Shown: positions 50,695 through 58,613 of the stretch, one piece after another | Position numbering within the stretch: position 1 is the first letter of the stretch | Layout: every line of letters starts with the position of its first letter | Program-made: the position numbers and the translations under genes | Notes under the pieces: generated by a model | The model's database searches: none | What the model was told of the DNA's origin: nothing | The model's input: the letters and a program-made list of their open reading frames with translations, nothing else | Assembly: GCA_026636295.1 (NCBI GenBank) | Contig: CP089459.1 | Span: forward strand, 868,001 to 932,000 | Origin: Medakamo hakoo | Lineage: Eukaryota > Chlorophyta > Trebouxiophyceae > Coccomyxaceae | DNA length: 64,000 bases | Direction of reading: 5' to 3'

Positions 50695-52266
50695 CTACAA
50701 CATGCTCTCAATCTGGTCCGCGATAGCACTCAACTCCCGTTCCAGGCTCGCCAGCGGCGGCCGGGCGGCTGGGTCCGCGACCAGGCACGCCTTCTCCGCG
50801 CGGCGCAGGGCTTTCGCCGCCCGCCTGGCCGCCGCCCGGTCTGCGCCCCAGCTGAGGGAGGAGGCACGGGCGGGGGTGGGCGCCAGCCCAGCCCAGGCCG
50901 CCAGCTGCCCCAAGAACAGGCCGTACGCCCGCGCCTCGAACGCCTCAAACGCCCAGGCCGGGATGGCGGGCGGCGGCGAGGCGCGCTCGGGCGGGGAGGG
51001 GCGCTCCGGGTCACGGTAGGCAAAGGCGGCGCCCCAGTCCACCAGGACAGCCGGCGCGCCGCCGCCTCCTTTCCGCAAGAGCACGTTGTGGGCGTAGAAG
51101 TCGCCGTGGGCTAAGCCACGCGCGTGGCAGTGGGCCAGGCCGCCGGCGAGGGAGGCGGCGACGCGCAGCACCCGCGCCGGCGACACGCGCTCGCTCCTGC
51201 TCCGCCAGTGCGGCCGCAGCAGCGGGTCGCCGTTGGGCCGGTCGGCCAGCGGCGCCCCCGGCACCAGTTCCAGCAGTAGACCGGGCGGCGACGCAGCCTT
51301 GCTTTTCTGCGCGCGCACGACGGCTAGGACGCGGGAGAGGGCCGGGTGGTCGATGGCACGGGAGACGGCGACCTCGTCGACCGCCGCGCCGTCCGGCCCG
51401 ACGTCCGCCCGGAAGGTTTTCAGGGCGAAGGACGGGCTGGGCGGCAGGTCTGGCCGGGTGCGGGTCAGCGTGGCCACGCACACGTCTCCTGACGCGCCCG
51501 CGCCCAGTGCCGCGCCGGGCCGGACGTCGCGGCTGGGGATGGTGGGCGCAGACCCGCCACGCGCGGGGCGAGGGCGGAAGGACGCCGAGCCCGGGTTGCC
51601 GGCGTACGACACCCAGCACAGCTTGGGCGCGCGGGCCAGGCCGGGCGGGAAAGCCTCCAACCCACAGCAGGCCACGCGCAGCATTTCCAGGGCTGGCGGC
51701 GGCGGCGCGGCCGGCGGCCCTGCCAGCCCCCCCAAATCGCGCAGCCGCGGGTTGAAGGACGCCTGCACTTTCTGCAGGCTCTTGCAGGCCGCCAGCGACG
51801 CCGGCAGGCAGACCAGGTCGTTGCCGGTCAGGTACAGTTCTTTGAGCGCCGTGCAGCCGCCGATCGTGTCGGGCAGGCGGCCCAGGCCGCACCGCGCCGC
51901 GCCGAGCAGCGTCAAGTGTTTCAGCAAGCCGACCGAGTCTGGCAGCGCGCCCAGGGCCGGGTTGCCCTGGACGTTCAATTTGATGAGCTTGGGTGCGAGC
52001 GAGCCCAGGTGCTCAGGCAGGCCGGCCAAGCCGGAGCGGGACAGGTCGAGCGCCGTCAGGGCGAGCGAGGCGGGCAGGGGTGGGAGGGCGGGCGGGAGGG
52101 GTGGAGGGAGCGCGAGCGGCGCGGCCGCGCGCGCTTCGGCCACGACCGCGCGGGCCTGGGCTGGTTTTCCATCCGTCTTCCCGGCCGGGCGGGGGCGGCG
52201 GGTCTTGCGCCACACGATGACCGCGGCCCAAGCGCCCAGAGCGCCGGCCACGGCCAGGGCGGCCAT
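50695..52266 (-). CDS. Membrane-anchored LRR protein kinase of unusual type (HGD, DWG)
   Basis: Intronless, 523 residues. An N-terminal helix (ALAVAGALGAWAAVIVW) precedes basic sequence, then about six leucine-rich repeats (about 70-240: LTALDLSRSGLAGLPEHLG, LIKLNVQGNPALGALPDSVG, LKELYLTGNDLVCLPASLA). The kinase domain has a glycine loop LGAGASGDVCVA, K283 in FALKTF, HGDFYAHNVLL (D389) instead of HRD, and VDWGAAF (D410) instead of DFG. The catalytic Lys and both Asp are kept, so it may be active. Order is TM, LRR, kinase without a second helix, so the LRRs and kinase lie on the same side. An AT-rich element (TATTTAAAAAAT, 52272-52283) sits directly upstream of the start. Confidence 0.85.
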   Translation of the reverse strand: MAALAVAGALGAWAAVIVWRKTRRPRPAGKTDGKPAQARAVVAEARAAAPLALPPPLPPALPPLPASLALTALDLSRSGLAGLPEHLGSLAPKLIKLNVQGNPALGALPDSVGLLKHLTLLGAARCGLGRLPDTIGGCTALKELYLTGNDLVCLPASLAACKSLQKVQASFNPRLRDLGGLAGPPAAPPPPALEMLRVACCGLEAFPPGLARAPKLCWVSYAGNPGSASFRPRPARGGSAPTIPSRDVRPGAALGAGASGDVCVATLTRTRPDLPPSPSFALKTFRADVGPDGAAVDEVAVSRAIDHPALSRVLAVVRAQKSKAASPPGLLLELVPGAPLADRPNGDPLLRPHWRSRSERVSPARVLRVAASLAGGLAHCHARGLAHGDFYAHNVLLRKGGGGAPAVLVDWGAAFAYRDPERPSPPERASPPPAIPAWAFEAFEARAYGLFLGQLAAWAGLAPTPARASSLSWGADRAAARRAAKALRRAEKACLVADPAARPPLASLERELSAIADQIESML

Positions 52267-52427
52267 CGGTCTATTTAAAAAATACGGCGCGAGCTCGACC
52301 CCAACGTGGGGTCTGAGAGGGACACCCCCTCTCCCTCCATCCATCCACAAGAGGACATTGTTTTTTTTTCCTTGTCTTCGGATCACACAACGCACATTCA
52401 CCCACCCACGCCCATGGCCAGGCCCCT

Positions 52428-53972
52428 TCAACCCCGCGTCTCCCACAACCTCGCCATCCACCCCGCGTTCTCCCTGAACACGCGCGCGTTGAACGCCCGC
52501 CCTTCCTGGCCCGCCCGCACGCCGTTGACGGTGAGCGTGGGGTTGGACAGCACGTTCAGCCGGGGGCAGGACGGCTGGCCGCGCTCCAAGCACGGGTACC
52601 CCATCACCGACCGCCACGGCGGCCGGCCGTTGAAGGCGCGGAAGCCGTGCGCGTCCGCGTCCGGCCACGTCGACGGGTCGTGGTCGGCGTCGTGGCGCAG
52701 CCCGGCCAGGTGCCCGATCTCGTGCAGGACGGAAAACTTGGACACGCACACGTGCGAGACGAGGGCGACGGGCGAGCCCGACGACGCGGCCCGGCCAATG
52801 CCTTGGGCCAGGCCGCACAAGTCTTGCAGGTTGACAAGCATGACGGTGACGTCGGCCGCCTGCGCGTCGCGCGCGGCCGGGAAGGCCCAGTCGGCCCAGC
52901 CGTCGGACGGGGCGGCGAGGCGGGAGCGCAGCCCGAACCAGCCGTCGGCCTCGCGGGCTTCGGGGACGAGCGCCGCCCCGCCCGTCCATTGAAAGCGGGC
53001 GACGGCCGGCGGAATGCCCGACGCGGCGAGGCCTTCATTCGCCAGGTCGATGGAGTGGGCGGCGAGCGCGCGCGCCGCGGCGTCCCCGCCCACGGCGTCG
53101 CGCGTGGCGGGCGTGTACAGGAACATGACCCGGATGAGCGGGCCGGCGGCGGCGGGCGTGGGGTCGGACGACGTCTCGTTGGCGTCCGGCGCCGCGGGCG
53201 GAGGGGCAGCTTGGTCGGGCGAGCCCGCCCCCTCCTCCGCCGGCGCGGGCAGCCCGGCCCGCAGCGCGGCCTCCGCCTCGTCGTCAGGCGGGAAGGCGGC
53301 CTCGTCGATGGCGACCAGGGCGACGACGGCCCCGCTTCCAGGCCCGTCAGGGCGGTGGAGCGAGCCGGACGAGCCGGGCGGGCCCTCCCCGCTCGCGGTG
53401 GCGGCGGACGACACCGGCAAGGCTGGTGGAGCCACGGACGAGCCAGGCACGACCGTGCGGAGGGCCCACGCCCGCCCGCCGGCCCGGATGGTGCCGGCCA
53501 CCGCACCGTCCACCAGGGTGATGACCGCTTCACTCGCAGGCGTGCCCGGCTCCACGCCGGGCAGGCCGGAGACGGAGCCGACCCAGGTCAGAGACCCGGG
53601 CACCGCACCCGCTTCCAGGCGGGCGCGCGTCAGCGTCAGCGCGGGCGGCGGCGGGGACGCGACTGACGCGGCTTCCGGACCGGCAGCGCCCTCCATCCAG
53701 CCGGCGGGCGCGGGCGGGATGGCCGAGCCCAGGGGAAGCGTCAGGGCGGGCTCGGCCAGGGCGGACGGCGAGAGGGAGGCGAGCGCGACGGACGCAGACC
53801 CCGGCGCGGCCTCGAGCGCCGAAATCACGTCTCCCGGCGAACCCGGCCCGCCACCCGCCGCGGCAGCAGACCGGGCTTGGGCAGGGGTGAGCGGGACGAG
53901 GAGCGGGGGTGGGGCGTCGGCGGCGCACGCCGCCAGGGCGGCGCAGGCCAACAAGGCGGCCAGGCGGAGCAT
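52428..53972 (-). CDS. Secreted zinc metalloprotease (metzincin, reprolysin-like)
   Basis: Intronless, 514 residues. A signal peptide (MLRLAALLACAALAACAADA) is followed by a ~270-residue propeptide-like region rich in Ala/Pro/Gly. The catalytic domain starts at LIRVMFLYTPATRDAVGG, with HSIDLANEGLAASGI, a DVTVMLVNLQDLCGLAQGIG block, and the zinc site HEIGHLAGLRHD (H417, E418, H421, H427), followed by the Met-turn SVMGYP. This arrangement resembles bacterial reprolysin-like and M72-type secreted peptidases more than plant matrix metalloproteases. Base composition matches neighbours, so any transfer would be old. The role could be extracellular matrix or cell-wall turnover. Confidence 0.87.
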   Translation of the reverse strand: MLRLAALLACAALAACAADAPPPLLVPLTPAQARSAAAAGGGPGSPGDVISALEAAPGSASVALASLSPSALAEPALTLPLGSAIPPAPAGWMEGAAGPEAASVASPPPPALTLTRARLEAGAVPGSLTWVGSVSGLPGVEPGTPASEAVITLVDGAVAGTIRAGGRAWALRTVVPGSSVAPPALPVSSAATASGEGPPGSSGSLHRPDGPGSGAVVALVAIDEAAFPPDDEAEAALRAGLPAPAEEGAGSPDQAAPPPAAPDANETSSDPTPAAAGPLIRVMFLYTPATRDAVGGDAAARALAAHSIDLANEGLAASGIPPAVARFQWTGGAALVPEAREADGWFGLRSRLAAPSDGWADWAFPAARDAQAADVTVMLVNLQDLCGLAQGIGRAASSGSPVALVSHVCVSKFSVLHEIGHLAGLRHDADHDPSTWPDADAHGFRAFNGRPPWRSVMGYPCLERGQPSCPRLNVLSNPTLTVNGVRAGQEGRAFNARVFRENAGWMARLWETRG

Positions 53973-54499
53973 GGTGGGAAAGGGAGAGTGGGCGCGCGCC
54001 TGTGTTTGGGTGGTGTGGCGGCCGTGAGCGCGCATGTTGCGGACCCGCCCGCCCCCACGCGCTTGCACATGCATACAGTAGGAAGTTGGGCACTCGCACA
54101 TGAAGCCAGCGTGCGGGGAAACGTCGGCGCCCGCCCGTGCGGGCGTCTACAAAACGAGCGTTGCTATTTGCGGCGCATGCGCGAGTCGTGCGGCGTGGCG
54201 CCGGCCCGCCTCCAAAGCGGAGAGCGCGGCACAGCGAGGAACAGGCGGGGAAGGGCGGGCTGGGGACTGCGCTAGCCACCGCGCCCACGCACCTGGACAA
54301 GGAGAATGTGGCAGAAGGAGCCACTGTTGTCGCGGACGGTAGTTTGTTTTCACCCGTGCGCGCGAGCGCGTGTTTCCCAGTCGACAACACGACGCGACGC
54401 TTCCTCCTTCCGCCCCCCAACACCCGCACACCCACCCACACCACACCCGCACCACCCACACCCACACCCGCCCCCACAAAGAGAGCAGAGAGCAAGCTC
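53973..54499. other. Intergenic, 527 bp, no supported gene
   Basis: The stretch lies between the metalloprotease start and the CK2 alpha stop. A (CA/CC)n-type tract with CCCACACC repeats (54420-54478) is the 3' flank of CK2. No tRNA or small gene was recognised. Confidence 0.5.
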
Positions 54500-56123
54500 T
54501 CACGCCCCACCACCACCGCCATTCCCACCACCGCCCGCCGCCGCAGCCCGCACGGGCGCAAAGTAGGGGTGGGCCATCGCTTCCGCCGCCGTCAGCCGTT
54601 CCGCGTGGTCGTACTTGAGCAGCCCCTCCAGGAACGAGATGGCGTCCGGGTTGGCCAGGTGCGCCGTCTCCGGCGTGACGAAGCGGGAGAACGGCTTCTT
54701 GGCGTGCGTGCCCACCAACTGTTCCAGCTGGGGGTCCAGCTCGATGCCGTACTTCTCCAGGTAGGCGTCCAGCTCCTCCGTGCCCAGCACGCGCGCGATC
54801 TTGACCAGCTGGTCGTAGTTGTCGTGGCCGTAGAAGAAGGGCTCCCGCCGGAAGATGAGGCCCGCGAACATGGCGCCGAGCGACCACATGTCCAGGCTGT
54901 AGTCGTAGTCCTGCAGGTCGACCAGGAGTTCGGGGCCCTTGAAGTAGCGGGACGCGACGCGGACGTTGTACTCCTTGCCCGGGTGGTAGAACTCGGCCAG
55001 GCCCCAGTCGATGAGGCGCAGCTTGCGGGCGCCGTGGTCGATCATCACATTGTGCGGCTTGACGTCCCGGTGCATGATGCCCTGGGAGTGGCAAAAGTCC
55101 AGTGCTTTCAGCAGCTCGTAGATGTAGAAGCGGACGTCCGCGTCGGAGAGCGTGGGGTACAGCACCTTGAAGTCGGTGTTGTCCACGTGCTCGAAGACGA
55201 GGGAGGGTGTGCGGGAGGCCGGGTCGCGGACGGTGTCCAGCAGGCTGATGATGTTGGGCCCGCCCGCCAGGCAGCGCAGGATGGCGATCTCGCGGCGGAT
55301 CTTCTTCTTCTTGACGGGCTTCAGGATTTTGATGACGCACTTGGAGCCGGACGGGGTGTGCACGCCCTCAAACACCTCGGAATACTTGCCGCGGCCGACT
55401 TTGCGGACGACCTCGTAGTCGTCCTGGGACCTGGGGTGGGAGGCGAGGGGTGTTTTGGGGCGGACGGTGTGTTGTGAGAGGCGCGGACGAAAAAACAGGC
55501 AGCCTGGCGAGGGGAACGCCGCGCCGCGCCCAGGCGGTCGCCTGCTCCGGGGGGAAGGCGGGAGAGGGCGGAGGCGCGGCCGCCCCCTTCCGTGCGTGCC
55601 CCACCCCGCTCCCTCCACCGGGTTGGGGGCGTTGAGAGCAGACGAGGCCGCCAGGCATCGCTGGGTCGGCTGAGCAAGGAGCGCGCCGCAGCGCGCGCTG
55701 GCGAGGACGCATCTCATTCCCACGCCGCACCAGGTTTAAGATCTATCACTAAGCCGCCCGCAGAGCAGCACAGTGCGAGGGCCGAGGGCCGCAGCGAGCC
55801 AGGAGGCGCGGCGGCGTCGTGCATGCACCACCTCGCCTTGCCGCCGCTGGGCGCCCGCGGGCGACACACAAACACGCGGAGGCGACGCCCCGATGCGCCC
55901 TCGCCCAATCGCGCCCGCCCGGCCAGCCGGCAACGTGTGTCCACATCCCTGGTCGGGCATGCGTACGAGCGAAAAAGGGAAGCGGCACGTCCCACCGTCC
56001 AAACCAAAAACACCCGAAACAAACAAAAACGCACCCCCACTCCACGTTGAGGGCCTCATAGTCCCACCACGACCGGGGCTTGTGCGTGTTGACGTCCGCG
56101 TAGACGCGGGCCCGGGACTGCAT
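54500..56123 (-). CDS. Casein kinase 2 catalytic subunit alpha
   Basis: Two exons, 56123-56035 and 55430-54500, encode 339 residues. The N-terminus [20 protein letters not shown] and [10 protein letters not shown] joins to [20 protein letters not shown] across a 604-bp intron, the longest here (donor GTGCGTTTTTG). Hallmarks are the basic cluster [12 protein letters not shown], catalytic [13 protein letters not shown], the CK2-specific DWG in [14 protein letters not shown], and the APE-region [20 protein letters not shown]. The C-terminal Gly-rich tail is an extension. CK2 is a constitutive Ser/Thr kinase for acidic sites in nucleus and cytoplasm. No transit peptide is seen, so it is not the plastid isoform. 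Confidence 0.98.
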
Positions 56124-56716
56124 GTCGGGCGGCGGTGGCGGCGGGTTGGGTGGTGGTGGGGGGCTGGCGCCTGCGGCGGTGGTGCCGCTGCTTCTAGTCG
56201 GCCGAAAAAAAGCGGAGGCCAGGCGCAGACCTAAGCGCTGCGGGCGCACGCCGTGCATGCGCCGGGCATCTAGAGGGCGCGACGGCTGGCTCGCTGTGTC
56301 GCGGTGTGCGCGGTGAGGGCGCGACCCGCTGTGTGCAGCTCCCTTCGCTGGCTCGGCGAAGAGAAGGAAGAGAGCGGACGGCAAAAGCGAATGCTCGGTC
56401 TGAGCGCCAGACCCGTCAACGGAAGAAAACAAGGAAGCACACACGCCCCTGCGCGTTTGTTGGCGGTCGCTCCCTCCACCTCACACGCACGCGTGCACAC
56501 CCAGCCACCAAGAAGCGCGCGCGCACCGGATCCGCGGGCGTCGCGAAACACGGCTGGTCTCTCGCCCCGCAGACCGCCGCATCACTGCCTTTACACCTCC
56601 CCTCTCTTTGCTCGCGCGCTCCGCCACATGCCGGCGCCCGGCCCGCCCTTTCCTGTTGGAGTGCTGAGCCGTGACGACCCGCGTGAAAGCTAAAGAAAGA
56701 AAAGAAAAAGACAAGA
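56124..56716. promoter_or_regulatory. Divergent intergenic region between CK2 alpha and CAF1
   Basis: 593 bp upstream of both genes. A GGT/GGC-rich stretch (56122-56165) lies at the CK2 start and an A/G-rich leader (AAAGAAAGAAAAGAAAAAGA, 56693-56712) at the CAF1 start. No supported gene was found. Confidence 0.5.
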
Positions 56717-57918
56717 ATGGCGGGCCCCGCAGCACCGCCGCTCGTCGACGGGCTCACGTCCATCACGCCCGACGGCGACACGCTCCGCGTGCGCGAGGTG
56801 TGGGCCGCCAACTTGGAGGCTGAAATGGCGATTATCCAGACGGTGAGAGTGGGAGGGAGGGAGGAGGAGGGCGGGCGTGGGCGTGGGCCGCGGTTTTTTT
56901 CGCGCGCCCGCCCCGCTCCCGCCAACCACGCCACCCCCTCCCCGCGCCATCACCCTCTCCTCCCTGTCATCTCACGCCTCCCCCCGTCCCACCATTCCCT
57001 GCCATTCCCCCCCTCCCCCAAAAAAAACAGGTCGTCGAAACGCACCGCCTCATCTCCATGGACACCGAATTCCCGGGCGTCGTCGCCCGCCCCGTGGGCC
57101 AGTTCCGCACGGCGGGCGACTTCTACTACGGCACCATCCGCTGCAACGTGGACTTGCTCAAGCTCATCCAGCTCGGCCTGACCTTCACGGACGAGGCGGG
57201 CAACCTGCCGCGCCACGACGGCGAGCTGTGCGTGTGGCAGTTCAACTTCCGGTGAGTTGAGAGGGGAGGGAGGGAGGGAGGGAGCGCTTGTTTTTGTGGC
57301 GCGGCCCCTCCATTCCCATCCATCCTCACACTCCATCCACCTCCACCTCCACCTCCCCCGCCCGTCCTTTTTTTCTCTTTTTCCAGCGAGTTCCGCCTCG
57401 GCGAGGACATGTACGCCCAGGACTCCATCGACCTGCTGCGCGCGTCCGGCATCGACTTCGCCCGCCACGAAGCCGAGGGCGTGGACGTCGTCCGCTTTGG
57501 CGAGCTCCTGATGACGAGCGGCGTCGTCCTCAACCCGGACGTCCGGTGGGTCACGTTCGCCGCCTCCTACGACTTTGGCTACCTGCTCAAAGTCCTCACC
57601 TGCGCGCCCCTGCCGCCCACGGAGGCCGAGTTCTTCGAGCTGCTCCGCCTCTACTTCCCCTCGCTCTTCGACATCAAGTACTTGATGAAGTTTTGCGGCG
57701 CGCTGCACGGCGGCCTGTCCCGCCTGGCCGAACAGCTGAGCGTGGAGCGCATCGGCCCCCAGCACCAGGCCGGGTCGGACTCGCTGCTGACGTCGGCGGC
57801 CTTCATCAAGCTCGTCAAGACGTACTTCGCCGAGGAGCCGGACGCGCTGGAAGCGCACCAGGGCATTTTGTACGGGCTGGGCTCCGACGGCACGGCCGAC
57901 GTGCGCGACGCGGATTAG
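56717..57918 (+). CDS. CAF1: CCR4-NOT deadenylase subunit CAF1 (POP2/CNOT7)
   Basis: Three exons, 56717-56842, 57031-57251 and 57387-57918, encode 292 residues. The DEDD nuclease residues are visible in ISMDTEFPGVV (D, E), ASYDFGYLLK (D) and AGSDSLLTSAAF (D). Flanking family sequence includes VREVWAANLEAEMAIIQT, GELCVWQFNFREFRLGEDMY and DIKYLMKFC. It shortens mRNA poly(A) tails in the cytoplasm as part of CCR4-NOT. Intron 1 (188 bp) ends AAAAAAAACAG, an A tract rather than pyrimidines right at the acceptor; intron 2 (135 bp) has a normal TTTTCTCTTTTTCCAG. Confidence 0.98.
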
Positions 57919-58613
57919 GGCGGGGGGCGGCGGCGGCGGCGTGTGTTCGCTGCGCTGCCTGCCCGCTTGCTGTGAGAGGTCGAGGGAGGGTGTGTGCGGA
58001 GAGAGAGAGAGGGGTAGTGTGTTGCCTGGACCGACTCCCGTTCTCCACGGATGGAAAAAACCAGAGGGCGGAAAAAAACACTCGCAAACAACAACACGCC
58101 CACACAAAAGGGACTGAGCCACGCACGCCGGCGCAAGACTCACACGCACACAGAGGGGGGACCGATCGACAGACGGGGGGAAACACACATACACACGGGG
58201 CACGACGACGAAAGAATGCGGCCTAGAACCGCGGAAAGCCTAAGATAAGTAGTGAAAACAAGACTGAAAAAAACGCCCAAGCACACGCCACGCCTTGGCG
58301 ACCCTCCATGCGCGCCACACACCGCACGTGTGCGGACCATCGCGGGAAGGGAAAACCAAGGCGAGGGGAAGAAGAGGAAAGAAAGAAAAAAAGGGAAACG
58401 GCAGACTCATCAAAAACACACAAACACAGGGGGGAAGTGGGGGGGGGGGGGGTGTGGAAGGGCGAAAAACACTCACACGCGCGCACGCTTCGTACGCCGC
58501 ACGCTCTCCGAGCACAAACACACAACACAGCTGCGCAAATCAGAACAGAACAAAAAACAAAAACGACCAGGATTTGAGCTCAGCTTTGGTATATAGATTT
58601 TTTTTTAGTAGCT
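57919..58613. other. Convergent intergenic island, A-rich on the plus strand, 695 bp
   Basis: This is the longest gene-free stretch after the first kilobase, and visibly lower in GC than its surroundings. Its plus strand is purine/A- and CA-rich from about 58050 to 58570 (GGAAAAAACCAGAGGGCGG, AAGAAGAGGAAAGAAAGAAA) with few T. It holds a G14 run (58439-58452) and ends near a T9 tract (58598-58606) just downstream of the cyclin stop. It could be two long 3' untranslated regions or an unrecognised non-coding RNA gene. I find no tRNA or snRNA signature. Confidence 0.55.

Noticed and set aside
48283-51114. 943-codon alternative frame overlapping the recombinase
   Set aside because: Arg/Pro/Gly-rich shadow in another frame; the recombinase frame carries the catalytic motifs.
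50695-52266. Kinase judged inactive because HRD and DFG are altered
   Set aside because: The catalytic Asp, metal-binding Asp and ATP Lys are all retained; DWG also occurs in active CK2, encoded nearby.
55431-56034. A possible RNA gene inside the long CK2 intron (TAAGATCTATCACTAAG near 55738)
   Set aside because: Only a loose resemblance to U2-like sequence; no extended match or structure could be seen.
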